Positions 50,741-59,875 of a DNA stretch of 64,000 bases are shown one piece after another. The translations under genes were made by a program, and so were the position numbers. This stretch comes from SZUA-442 sp963759175 (GTDB taxonomy: Bacteria > Actinomycetota > Acidimicrobiia > Spongiisociales > UBA5794). How positions within the stretch are numbered: position 1 is the first letter of the stretch; every line of letters starts with the position of its first letter. Where the stretch lies: assembly GCA_963759175.1 (NCBI GenBank), contig CAVWXP010000010.1, positions 434,001 through 498,000 on the forward strand, written 5' to 3'. The notes beneath the pieces are model-generated. The model was not told the origin of the DNA, did not search any database, and worked only from the letters and a program-made list of their open reading frames with translations.

Positions 50741-53026
50741 TCACACCTCCGTCAGGATGCGGACGAAGTTGACGCGCATCCCGGCGCCGCCGCTGATCGG
50801 GTCGAGGGCGTAGCGGGTCTGGAGCTCGGTGTCGCTGGCTCCGACGCCGTTGACCCGTGTCAACCCCGGTGCGTTGTGCCCGAATCCGTGCGGCATGAAG
50901 ACGGCGTCATCGCGGATGCGCTGCGTCGCCTTGACCCTGATCGGCCCCGATCTGGCGCCGTCCTGGTTCTCGAGCCACACCTCCTGGCCGTTCGACACGC
51001 CTTCGGCGTCGGCGGCGTCCTCATTGAGCCACAACTCGTTCTCGGGATACAACTCATTGAGAACCGGTGTGTTCTGGGTCTTTGCGAACGTGTGCACGGG
51101 GGTACGGCCGTAGAGCAGTCGGTAGAAGCCCTGCGGGGGCTCGGGCGTCGGCTCGTAGACCGGCATCGGATCGAATCCACGGTCAGCCATCTGCTGGGAG
51201 TAGAGCTCGATCTTGCCCGACGGTGTGTGGAACGGGCTCTCGTCGCCGAAGTCCTCGAAGTACGGCTTGCCGCTCTGGACGATGATGCCGCCGTCGGCGC
51301 GCATCTCGTCCAGGCTCGAGCCCACGGAGCGCAGTTCCGTGTTGAGGTAGTCCTCGATGCCATCCCAGGCGAAGTACGCCTCGAGGCCCACCCGTGTGCC
51401 GAGCTCCTTCGCCATCCACCATGCAGGCTTCGTGTCGTACATGGGAGGAATCGCCGGCTCGCGCATCGCGATGTACGGCGTCTTGTGGGCGACCGACCAC
51501 AACGAGTCGTAGCGCTCGAGGTATGTCGACTCCGGGAGTACGACGTCGGCCCACGCAACGTGCTCCATCGGCAGTACGTCGATGGCAACCACCAGGTCGA
51601 GCGCCTTGAGCGCCTCGATCGTCCGCGGCTTGTTCGGCACGGAGTTGAGGAGGTTCGTTCCGTAGACGATGAGACCCTCGATGGGATACGGGTCACCCGT
51701 GATCATCGGATCGATGAGCTCCTGGAGCGCCGTCGCCCCGCGCCAGAACGTATCGCGCGCCCCGTCTGCACGTGCCTTGCCTGTGGGTCCGAGCGGCAAC
51801 TCGTCCGTGACTTCTTCTGCACCTGCGGAACAGCCACCGGAGCTTCCTGCAACGGCGAAAGGAGGATGGGGATGCGTCTCGAGGTACGGCGTCTTGTTGA
51901 AGTACAAGCCGCCATGCCTGCCGTACGCACCGAGCAGTGCATTGACGAGGTAGTTGGCGCGCATCCTCTGGCTGTCGTTGCCGTACCACGTGACGTGGCG
52001 CCCGGGCATGATCACCGACTGCGGCCGGTACTCGGACATGACCCTCGCCGTCTCGCGGATCCGGTCCGCGGGCAGATCGGTGATGCCGGCTGCCCACTCC
52101 GGTGTGAAGGACTGGACGTGGTCTGCGAGCTGGTCGAACCCGACGGTCCACTGGGCCACGTAGTCGGCGTCGTAGCGATCCTCGGTGATGAGGACGTTGA
52201 TCCAGGCGAGGAGGAGAGCGGTATCCGTACCGGGCTTGATGGGCAGCCAGTAGTCGGCTTTGGCTGCGACCGACGAGAACCTGGGGTCGACGACGATGAC
52301 CCTGCCACCCTTGGACCACATGGTCGCGAAGTCCTGCATGACGGTGTTGCGGGTGTCCTCACCGATGTGGCTGCCGATGAGCGTGAGGCATCTGAGCTCG
52401 TCCCAGTCGACGGGCTCATGACCACCCACAGCCGATCCATAGGTCAGCTGGGCCGCTTCTTCCCTCGGACTCAGGCACAGCGACGATGACGGCTTCGCGG
52501 CATTCGGTGTTCCCCAGGCCTGGGCGAACAGGTCCGTGAACCAGAACTCACCCGATGTGTGGCCGAAGATCGCCATCGATTCGGGCCCCGACCGTTCCTT
52601 GATCTCGAGCATCTTCGTCGCGATGAAGTCGAGGGCCTGGTCCCACGACACCTCCTGGAAGCTGCCCTCGCCACGGGCGCCGGTGCGCATCATGGGCGCC
52701 TGGAGGCGGTCGGGATCCTCGAGGAAGGACACGCCACCCTGGCCCCGGGCACAGAGCATGCCGCGCGACTTCGGATCGAGTGGGTTGCCGTCGATCTTGC
52801 GGACGACGCCGTTGACCGTGTTCACCACGACACCACATCGCCACGGGCAGATATCGCAGTAGTTGTACGTGGTCTCGATCGCTCCCTCTCGGTACCACGG
52901 CGTGGTGGTGTCCGATCCAGCCACGGATGCGGCTGCTGCGACCGGCATGAGGCTCGCGGCGCCAGCGGCGGCGGCGGTCGCCTTGACGAACGACCTTCGG
53001 GTGATCTGGAGGTCAACACGTGGCAT
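50741..53026 (-). CDS. Tat-exported molybdopterin oxidoreductase, catalytic subunit (PhsA/PsrA-like)
   Basis: A 761-residue CISM-type catalytic subunit. The twin-arginine signal TRRSFVKATAAAAG lies at residues 9-22. A [4Fe-4S] motif CDICPWRCGVVV follows near 55. SSSLCLSPREEAAQ near 180 offers the Mo-ligating Cys, and the C-terminal molydopterin-binding domain has RTPVHTFAKTQNTPVLNELYP. The fold covers thiosulfate, polysulfide, tetrathionate and arsenate reductases and formate dehydrogenases. Linked rhodanese and thioredoxin genes favour a sulfur substrate, but this is inference. Confidence 0.9.
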   Translation of the reverse strand: MPRVDLQITRRSFVKATAAAAGAASLMPVAAAASVAGSDTTTPWYREGAIETTYNYCDICPWRCGVVVNTVNGVVRKIDGNPLDPKSRGMLCARGQGGVSFLEDPDRLQAPMMRTGARGEGSFQEVSWDQALDFIATKMLEIKERSGPESMAIFGHTSGEFWFTDLFAQAWGTPNAAKPSSSLCLSPREEAAQLTYGSAVGGHEPVDWDELRCLTLIGSHIGEDTRNTVMQDFATMWSKGGRVIVVDPRFSSVAAKADYWLPIKPGTDTALLLAWINVLITEDRYDADYVAQWTVGFDQLADHVQSFTPEWAAGITDLPADRIRETARVMSEYRPQSVIMPGRHVTWYGNDSQRMRANYLVNALLGAYGRHGGLYFNKTPYLETHPHPPFAVAGSSGGCSAGAEEVTDELPLGPTGKARADGARDTFWRGATALQELIDPMITGDPYPIEGLIVYGTNLLNSVPNKPRTIEALKALDLVVAIDVLPMEHVAWADVVLPESTYLERYDSLWSVAHKTPYIAMREPAIPPMYDTKPAWWMAKELGTRVGLEAYFAWDGIEDYLNTELRSVGSSLDEMRADGGIIVQSGKPYFEDFGDESPFHTPSGKIELYSQQMADRGFDPMPVYEPTPEPPQGFYRLLYGRTPVHTFAKTQNTPVLNELYPENELWLNEDAADAEGVSNGQEVWLENQDGARSGPIRVKATQRIRDDAVFMPHGFGHNAPGLTRVNGVGASDTELQTRYALDPISGGAGMRVNFVRILTEV

Positions 53027-53235
53027 GAGGGATCCTCGTCTGTCCGATGCGATCAGGTGGGTGCCTGGCTTGTACGTTGTGGCCACCCCGCCCCTCACCA
53101 CCGAGAGGTTCCGACACGCTGTCGGCGTGTCTCACGCTGAAACCAATAAATGCTGAGATGCGGAGTTACCGACTAAAGAATACCCCATGCCCGAAACAAT
53201 GGGCAATCACCCTGCGGTGATCTGGCGTGGGGTCG

Positions 53236-53593
53236 GTCCCCCTTTCAAGGGAGACGGGCGAACGAGGGGGATCGCCGCACGTGATCAAGCCGGGTCTTCG
53301 ACGGTCTGCGCCGCGTCAGTCCCCCTTTCAAGGGGGACCGAAGGTGGCGCCGCGTCAGTCCCCCTTTCAAGGGGGACGGGCGAACGAGAGCCAGGGGGAT
53401 CGCCGCACGTGATCAAGCCGGGTCTTCGACGGTCTGCCGATCCCCCTGCATCGTCGCCTTGCTCCTCTGCCGTCCCCCTTCAAAGGGGGACCGACGAACT
53501 GGCTCACGCTCGAGACGGGAGATGGACGAAGCCGAAGAAGAGCAGTGCGAGCAGAGCGAGCTCCACTTCCTTCGTCCCCCTTTCAAGGGGGAC
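53236..53593. repeat. Cluster of five palindromes with interleaved direct repeats
   Basis: Five copies of GTCCCCCTTTCAAGGGGGAC or a one-to-two-base variant stand at 53236, 53319, 53358, 53472 and 53574. Two exact 44-base repeats lie at 53266-53309 and 53394-53437, and a 31-base repeat covers copies 2 and 3. The segment 53102-53609 lies between the starts of two genes' neighbourhoods and has no convincing ORF. Palindromes facing each other could form extended hairpins. Confidence 0.85.
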
Positions 53594-53609
53594 TGAGGCG
53601 AAGGCGTGC

Positions 53610-55139
53610 TCAGCGACGAGGACCGCGCCGGGACATCCGAACCTCGATCCGACGACCACCGACCTTGCGACCCTCGAGGGACCGCAGGGCACGTGCGGCA
53701 CCTTCGGGATCCATCTTCACCACGGCTACGCCTTTCGAGCGACCACGACGATCCCGCTTGATCTCGGTGCTCGTCACGGTGCCGTGCGAATCGAGCAGGC
53801 GACGCACGTCCTTGTCGGTCGTCGACCATGGCAGGTTGGTCACGACGACCGTCCCACCATCCGTCGCCGGTTTGCCGTTGCCGTTTCCGGCGCCACTGCC
53901 ATTGGGACGCTGCTTGCGCACCGACTGGCGCGCCTGGGGCTTGGGACCTGATGGAGCCTTCGGCTGGGTGACTGTCGTGGGGCGCGGCGCCCGTGCGCGG
54001 TCCGCCAATGCGGTGCGCGGGAGTTCCCTCCGATGCGGCTGCTCGGTCGGCACGTCGAGCTCCAACGACTTCTTGATGCGGTTGACCGCCCGCCGCTCGT
54101 TGGTCGTCACCAGGCTCACCACGGTTCCCCGGGCTCCGGCACGCGCCGTACGACCCGAGCGGTGGAGGTAGTCCTTGTGGCCGTTGGGCGGATCGAAGTG
54201 GACGACCGTCGCCACACCGTCGATATGGATGCCGCGGGCAGCGACGTCGGTCGCGACGAGGGCATCGATCGACCCGGATACGAAGGCGGCCAGCGCCCTG
54301 TTCCGCTGGTTCTGGCTCCTGCCCCCGTGCATGGCCTCGGCAACGATGCCCGAGCGCACGAGCTGCTTGGCCAGGCGATCCGCACCATGCCTCGTTCGCG
54401 TGAAGACCATCGTCGGGCCGGTCCGGTTGACGACGTCCGCGACGTGCGAGACCTTGTCGGTCCGCTCGACCTGCCAGAAGTGGTGCTCCATGGCGTCGAC
54501 GTCGATCTCCTCGGTGGATGCATCGTGCTGGACGGGATTGGACTGGTAGTCCCGCATGAGGACCGCAACATCACCGTCGAGGGTTGCGGAGAACAGCAAC
54601 GTCTGACGCTTGGTGGCCGTTTGGTCGAGGATCCGCCGAACGGCCGGGAGGAACCCCATGTCAGCCATGCGGTCGGCTTCGTCGATCGCGACGATCCCAA
54701 CCTCGGACAGGTCGACGGCCCCTTGTTCGATCAGGTCCTCGAGGCGACCCGGAGTGGCGACGAGCACGTCGACACCACGGTTCAGCCAGTCCTTCTGGGG
54801 TTGGTAGCGCACACCACCGAACACGGCGAACACCTGGCGATCCATCACCTTGGCGTACGGGGCGAGCTCCTTGCGGATCTGCGCTGCGAGTTCGCGCGTC
54901 GGCGTCAGGACGAGAGAGGCGGGGCGTCGCGTTCGCGCCTTGGGAACCCGCGTGAGGATGGGCAGTCCGAAGGCGAGCGTCTTGCCAGACCCGGTCGGCG
55001 CCTTGCCGCACACATCGCGACCGGCAAGCGCATCCGGGATGGCGGCCGCCTGGACGGGGAACGGGGTATCGATGTCGTTGCGTTCGAGTACAGCAACGAT
55101 GGAGTCGGGCAGGCCGATGTCGGCGAAGGTGGCGGTCAC
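53610..55139 (-). CDS. DEAD-box RNA helicase with C-terminal RRM
   Basis: A 509-residue helicase. The Q-motif TPFPVQAAAIP, Walker A APTGSGKT near residue 50, PTRELAAQI near 80, DEAD motif AIDEADRM near 150, SATLDG near 185, ATDVAARGIHIDGV near 290 and HRSGRTARAG near 320 are all intact. A basic linker leads to an RRM at residues 430-505 with RNP2 VVVTNLPW and RNP1 RSKGVAVVKM. RRM-tailed DEAD helicases exist (DbpA/CsdA types use other tails), and the tail suggests specific RNA targeting. GTG at 55139 has GAGGA seven bases upstream. Confidence 0.93.
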   Translation of the reverse strand: MTATFADIGLPDSIVAVLERNDIDTPFPVQAAAIPDALAGRDVCGKAPTGSGKTLAFGLPILTRVPKARTRRPASLVLTPTRELAAQIRKELAPYAKVMDRQVFAVFGGVRYQPQKDWLNRGVDVLVATPGRLEDLIEQGAVDLSEVGIVAIDEADRMADMGFLPAVRRILDQTATKRQTLLFSATLDGDVAVLMRDYQSNPVQHDASTEEIDVDAMEHHFWQVERTDKVSHVADVVNRTGPTMVFTRTRHGADRLAKQLVRSGIVAEAMHGGRSQNQRNRALAAFVSGSIDALVATDVAARGIHIDGVATVVHFDPPNGHKDYLHRSGRTARAGARGTVVSLVTTNERRAVNRIKKSLELDVPTEQPHRRELPRTALADRARAPRPTTVTQPKAPSGPKPQARQSVRKQRPNGSGAGNGNGKPATDGGTVVVTNLPWSTTDKDVRRLLDSHGTVTSTEIKRDRRGRSKGVAVVKMDPEGAARALRSLEGRKVGGRRIEVRMSRRGPRR

Positions 55140-55373
55140 GATGGTTCCTCGATTCACAGGAAGGGGTCTCGCTCGTCGGCCATCGATCCCTATCGAGTGT
55201 GACGAGGTGGTCGAGCGAGGCCAATCAACCGTGAGCGAACTGTCCGTGGATCATCGGGGACACGCCGATGCGTATGCCTCCACCCGATGCGGTGACCGGA
55301 ACCCTATCGCGCGATCGGCGTTGTCGGTGGTTTCGTCATGGGAGATGACCGTCGACGGTAGGTTCCCCACCAC

Positions 55374-55619
55374 ATGACCGATTGGGAACCCACCAACCGC
55401 TGGGAGGACGAGTTCGTCGAGGACGGCGATCAGTTCGACCATCCCGTGCCCCACCGACGCGTTCGCAAGGGGTTGCGGACGGTTGCCGCCCTCGTCCTCG
55501 CGGCCATGTTGTTCGCCGCGGGCACGCCGCTGAGCTGGGTCGGGGTGCTCACGGCATTCCTCATGTTCATGATCTGGCTGGACCTCGGCAGGCGCGGCCA
55601 CGACGACGACGTGATCTGA
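55374..55619 (+). CDS. Small membrane protein
   Basis: An 81-residue protein with an acidic N-terminus (MTDWEPTNRWEDEFVEDGD) and two helices near residues 36-52 and 54-70. The gene lies 234 bases from the divergent helicase start; that gap holds no other gene. Family not recognised. Confidence 0.62.
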   Translation: MTDWEPTNRWEDEFVEDGDQFDHPVPHRRVRKGLRTVAALVLAAMLFAAGTPLSWVGVLTAFLMFMIWLDLGRRGHDDDVI

Positions 55620-55633
55620 CGCACGGGTGTCGC

Positions 55634-56614
55634 TCAGACGGGTTTGAGGAGCGCAACCGTCCGGCGAGCAGGGACGAATCCGAGGTTCTCGTAGAGGCCA
55701 TAGGCGCCGGTCGGGTTCTCGGAGTCGACCTCGAGCATGGCGTACTCCATGCCGTCAGCGACGAAGTCGTGCATCGCCTTGGCGACGAGCGCCGAGGCCA
55801 GACCGCGCTTGCGATGGGATCGCACGACGCCGAGGCTGAGGATCCAGGCGTGCGCGAAGCCGCGATCCTCGAAGTCGTGTGGCCACTTCCCCGACATGAC
55901 GTGACCAACAGGAGTCTCCCCCGCGTAGGTGATGTACGAGGCGTCCGGTAGGTAGAACTCGTTCTTGAAGTGGTCCCAACGCTCCTGGGTGAAGGGTTGA
56001 CTGCCCCAGTGGTCGCGGAACGCCTCGTTGTGGACTGCGAGCTGATCGCCGGGTCGGGCGGACTCCGCGGGGACGAGGTGCACCCCCGGTGGCAGCTCGA
56101 CCTCGGGAATGGGTATGGAGAGATCGCGGATCAGCTCGTCGTAGTACCTCTCGACGACGTATCCGTGGCCCTCGAGCCAGGCGATCAGCTCGGTGCGGTG
56201 CGCATAGGCGCTGAACCACAGCACCTTGGGAAGGTTGTCGTCGAGTAGGGCAAGACGCTGCCTCGACCTCGCCTCCCACCACCCGAGGGCGAACTCCATC
56301 ACCGTTTCGGTGCGTATCTCGGGGTGGATGTACCACTCCTCGAATGCGCGCCACTTGGTTGTAGCGGCACTCGGCACGATGCTCCACACCGACACCAGCA
56401 CCGCCCCGGATGCGTCGATGCCGAGCAACGAGTCGGACGACGCGTCGATGTAGGGGTCGTCGAACCGATCGAGGACCTCGGATTCGGCCTCCCGGTAGGT
56501 CGCATCCGTGGCAAAGCAGGCGTCCTGGAGCACCACGATCGCAGGGACGTCGGCCTCGACGGCGGCCCTCCACGTGAGACCCAGATCAGGAGGCCGGGGC
56601 AGGTCAGCGGTCAT
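55634..56614 (-). CDS. Tandem GNAT acetyltransferase (mycothiol-synthase-like)
   Basis: A 326-residue protein with two GNAT domains. The N-half (residues 10-150) is degenerate (VPAIVVLQDACFATDATYRE). The C-half has the acetyl-CoA loop LSLGVVRSHRKRGLASALV near 275 and LEVDSENPTGAYGLYENLGF near 300. This double-GNAT layout is that of mycothiol synthase MshD, but similarity cannot be quantified here. ATG at 56614 follows TAGTCT by seven bases. Its 5' end lies 11 bases from the end of the small membrane gene. Confidence 0.85.
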   Translation of the reverse strand: MTADLPRPPDLGLTWRAAVEADVPAIVVLQDACFATDATYREAESEVLDRFDDPYIDASSDSLLGIDASGAVLVSVWSIVPSAATTKWRAFEEWYIHPEIRTETVMEFALGWWEARSRQRLALLDDNLPKVLWFSAYAHRTELIAWLEGHGYVVERYYDELIRDLSIPIPEVELPPGVHLVPAESARPGDQLAVHNEAFRDHWGSQPFTQERWDHFKNEFYLPDASYITYAGETPVGHVMSGKWPHDFEDRGFAHAWILSLGVVRSHRKRGLASALVAKAMHDFVADGMEYAMLEVDSENPTGAYGLYENLGFVPARRTVALLKPV

Positions 56615-56624
56615 GGTGCCGAGA

Positions 56625-56867
56625 CTATGCCCCGGGCGGTCGTTCGTGGGTCGTGAATCGACGGCGGAACACGAACGGCACCGCAACGAGCACGACCAGG
56701 ACCACACCGAACACCGCGTTGAGCGCCACCGTGTAGCTGGCCTCGCCGGATTCGACGATCCCCACGAACCTGAGAACCTCGGTCCCGAGGATTGCGATGA
56801 CCACGGCGATCATCACCGAAGCGAACACCCAGGCTACGAACAGCAGGATCAGTTTCCATGTGGGCAT
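56625..56867 (-). CDS. Small two-helix membrane protein
   Basis: An 80-residue protein with helices at residues 6-30 and 45-66 and a basic tail (FRRRFTTHERPPGA). It precedes the GNAT gene on the same strand, so cotranscription is likely. Confidence 0.68.
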   Translation of the reverse strand: MPTWKLILLFVAWVFASVMIAVVIAILGTEVLRFVGIVESGEASYTVALNAVFGVVLVVLVAVPFVFRRRFTTHERPPGA

Positions 56868-56908
56868 CCGGCTCCCCCGACGACGGTCGGACGATATAGC
56901 ATCGTGGC

Positions 56909-57796
56909 ATGCGACACCTCTCGGTCACCCTCGACGCCGTCATGGTGACGGTGGTCGACGACACGCCGAGGGTGCTCCTCGTCGACCGCGACGATCCCCC
57001 ATCGCTGCCATCGGGTCTCCTGGATCCCGACCGCGACGAGACCTTGACGCTCGGACTCACGCGGCTCGTCGCCGATCAGACCGGCGTCGCCGTCTCCTAT
57101 GTCGAGCAGTTGTACACCTTCGGCGACCGCAATCGGAGTAGCGCGCCGTCCGCCCGTGACCTCGCCATCGGATATGTCGCCCTCACCGACGACGCGACGA
57201 CGATCCCGGGATCCACCTGGGTCGATCTGTACGCCTTGTTCCCGTGGGAGGATCACCGCGGCGGCACGCCGACGTCGCTGCACGATCACATCGAACCAGC
57301 GCTCGAGGCATGGGCGAGCCACGACGCCGAGCGCATCGCACGCGAGCGGATCACGTTCGGGCTGGGGACTCCGTGGGATCCGATCCGGGTTCTCGAGCGG
57401 TACGAGATGCTCTTCGAAGCGGGCCTGGTGACCGAGGCATCGGAGTCGAAGGACCCCGACACGGGCATGGCGCTCGCAGGGGATCACCGCCGGATCGCTG
57501 CAACGGCACTCGGCCGGCTGCGCGGCAAGCTGACGTACCGACCCGTGATCTTCGAGGTGATGCCCGAGCACTTCACCCTCACGGAACTCCAGACCGCCGT
57601 GGAGGCGATCGTCGGTATCGAACTCCACAAGCAGAACTTTCGACGCATCGTCGAACGAGGCGAACTCGTCGAGGCGACCGGCGACACGACCACCGCAACC
57701 GGAGGAAGACCAGCAGCGCTGTTCCGATTCCGACCCGGCGTGATCGCCGAACGCCCAAGGCCGGGATTCCCGCTGCCCCGACCGCGCCGAATGTGA
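56909..57796 (+). CDS. NrtR-like regulator (degenerate Nudix domain plus winged helix)
   Basis: A 295-residue protein. Residues 5-140 follow a Nudix fold but the Nudix box is broken: DPDRDETLTLGLTRLVADQTGV lacks the catalytic RE..EE core. Residues 215-265 form a winged helix (FTLTELQTAVEAIVGIELHKQNFRRIVERGELV). This is the layout of NrtR repressors, which bind ADP-ribose and control NAD biosynthesis; nadABC start about 1.1 kb away. Catalysis is unlikely. TAGCAT at 56897-56902 stands six bases before the ATG. Confidence 0.83.
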   Translation: MRHLSVTLDAVMVTVVDDTPRVLLVDRDDPPSLPSGLLDPDRDETLTLGLTRLVADQTGVAVSYVEQLYTFGDRNRSSAPSARDLAIGYVALTDDATTIPGSTWVDLYALFPWEDHRGGTPTSLHDHIEPALEAWASHDAERIARERITFGLGTPWDPIRVLERYEMLFEAGLVTEASESKDPDTGMALAGDHRRIAATALGRLRGKLTYRPVIFEVMPEHFTLTELQTAVEAIVGIELHKQNFRRIVERGELVEATGDTTTATGGRPAALFRFRPGVIAERPRPGFPLPRPRRM

Positions 57797-57800
57797 CCCT

Positions 57801-58746
57801 TCAGCCAGCGAAGCAGCCGAATGCGTCGTTCTCCAGGGCGAGCTCGTCGAACAGGATCCTGGAATCTCCGACGAGCACCGTGGCCCCGGTCAAGGTCGCA
57901 GCCGCGCGGTCGGCCCCACACAGCGAATCCGGCAGCCGCGTGAAGGACAGGGTCCCAGCCACGACCGGGAGGGAAACGGCCTCCTTGGGATCGGCTTCCC
58001 ATCCTTCGGACACATCGTCACAGTGATTCGCCATCAGCAGGCTCCCGACGCTCACCGTCGCTGTCCACCCCGGGTCGGGGAACCTCACGTCGTCGAATGA
58101 CGGGTCGCCAGTGTCCGCGGCGTACACGCGCACTACCACCGATTGGTCCTCGTTCGAGGCAGCGAACCCGATCCCGCACCCCCACATCCTGGTGAGATTG
58201 GCGCCCCGAACGAGGGCGAGGATCTGCTCGTCCGTGAGGGCAGCAACATCCAGCGCCGGCACCACCACGTCGAGGACGGCGATCTCGAGAGCACCGGGGT
58301 CACAGAACGAGACATAGTTACCCCAGAACCCATCGGCACCGCCCGGGAACGCTCGTGGATGCAACGACGCCGCCGAGTCCGTCGAACTGCAAGCCGGAAG
58401 AGACCTCGACGCCTCCCGGAACCATGAGCACCGATCCATCGTCTGGCGGCTTCGTCGTACCGACCGGAAGGACGACCAACCGGGTCCGATCTCCAAGGTC
58501 CACCGTCCAGCAGCCGTTGGGTTCGAGGATGAAGGTCCCGGTCACCGGCACGGAGGCGTGAACGATCGGCTCCCCAGGTATCTGCACCGGCAATCGGTCG
58601 CCACCGAGGTTCGAACCGGTTGCGGTCACCTCGGGGATGGTCGTCAGCGTGGAGCGATCCCCGTCGACGCCATCGGAGCTGCACCCCGATCCGACGAGGA
58701 CCACCACCACCACACAAACCAGGCCGGAAGCAAGACGAATGGACAC
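57801..58746 (-). CDS. Lipoprotein of unknown function, frameshifted
   Basis: About 314 residues if one frameshift is corrected. A signal peptide with lipobox (LVGSGCSS) at residues 5-22 leads to a beta-rich domain (GPVTGTFILEPNGCW-like segment, then GLQFDGLGGVVAS). Coding then jumps frame at a CCCGGG run, 58342-58347 (extra base), and continues as PGGADGFWGNYVSFCDPG to the stop at 57801. Eight or so cysteines suggest disulfides. GTG at 58746 has GAGGAG seven bases upstream. Confidence 0.72.
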
Positions 58747-58874
58747 GGTGGCTCCTCGCCGTCGGAGATCGAACGACCCCACTGGAGTTGAGACGCTCAC
58801 TCCGAACGCTCGGTTCCCGACACCGTTCCGCGAATCGGGTAGTGACATACGCGAAGCGCGCTATCCTGACGGTA

Positions 58875-58891
58875 ATGCTCGGAGTGAGCAT
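58875..58891. promoter_or_regulatory. Inverted repeat in the nadA leader
   Basis: ATGCTC-N5-GAGCAT lies 8 bases after a TATCCT box (58862-58867) and about 20 bases before the nadA start, a position fit for a repressor. An NrtR or other NAD regulator is the candidate. Confidence 0.5.
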
Positions 58892-58909
58892 AATAAGGAG
58901 ACCCTCACC

Positions 58910-59875
58910 GTGACCACCACGCCCATCGTCGCGACCCGGCTCAGTGATGTGCTGCCGGCCATCGAGATCGCCGTCGCGTCCCCGATCATCGAGGAGATCG
59001 AGGCCCTGAAGGCGGAGCGAAACGCTGTGATCCTCGCCCACAACTACATGACACCCGACATCTACCACGGCGTCGCCGACCTCACCGGCGATTCGCTCGC
59101 CCTCGCCCACATGGCAGCCGACACCGACGCCGACGTGATCGTGATGGCGGGCGTCCACTTCATGGCCGAGACCGCCAAGATCGTGTCGCCCCACAAGACG
59201 GTGCTGATCCCCGACCTGCGAGCCGGATGTTCGCTCGCCGATTCGATCACCGCAGCCGACATCGCCCTCCTCCGCGAGCGCTATCCCGATGCCGCCGTCG
59301 TCACCTATGTGAACACCTCGGCCGAGGTGAAGGCCGCCTCCGACATCACCTGCACTTCGGGAAACGCCGTGAAGATCGTCGAGTCGATGGATGAGGGCCG
59401 CATCATCTTCCTCCCCGACCAGTACCTCGGCCAGTGGGTGGCCACCCAGACGTCCAAGGAGATCATCCTGTGGCACGGCGCCTGTGAGGTGCACGAGCGG
59501 TTCACGGGAGCCGAGCTCCGGGAGTACCGAGCGCTGAACCCCGGCGTGCAGGTCATCGCCCACCCCGAGTGCCCACCTGATGTCCTCGCTGAGGCCGACT
59601 TCGTCGGATCGACGGCGGGGATGATCGAATGGGTCACCACCGCGACGCCCGACAAGGTGGTCATGGTCACCGAATGCTCGATGGCGGACAACGTCACCGT
59701 CGCTGCTCCCACGACGGAGTTCATCAGACCGTGCAATCTGTGCCCGCACATGAAGCGCATCACCCTCGAGGGCATCAGGGATGCCCTCCGCGACATGCAG
59801 TTCGAGGTCACGGTCCAACCCGATGTGGTCACGGGCGCCCGTCGTGCCGTCGAACGCATGCTCGCCGTTCCGTGA
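58910..59875 (+). CDS. nadA: Quinolinate synthase NadA
   Basis: A 321-residue [4Fe-4S] enzyme that condenses iminoaspartate with dihydroxyacetone phosphate. Three cluster cysteines are visible in LRAGCSLAD near residue 105, HPECPPDV near 225 and CNLCPHMKR near 275 region. AVILAHNYM and TGDSLALAHMA near 45-65 are family blocks. GTG at 58910 follows an AAGGAG box. The stop overlaps the nadB start as TGATG. Confidence 0.95.
   Translation: MTTTPIVATRLSDVLPAIEIAVASPIIEEIEALKAERNAVILAHNYMTPDIYHGVADLTGDSLALAHMAADTDADVIVMAGVHFMAETAKIVSPHKTVLIPDLRAGCSLADSITAADIALLRERYPDAAVVTYVNTSAEVKAASDITCTSGNAVKIVESMDEGRIIFLPDQYLGQWVATQTSKEIILWHGACEVHERFTGAELREYRALNPGVQVIAHPECPPDVLAEADFVGSTAGMIEWVTTATPDKVVMVTECSMADNVTVAAPTTEFIRPCNLCPHMKRITLEGIRDALRDMQFEVTVQPDVVTGARRAVERMLAVP

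Noticed and set aside
53236..53593. CRISPR array
   Set aside because: Repeat intervals are irregular (about 39 to 114 bases), the unit is a palindrome and longer direct repeats overlap it; no cas gene is near.
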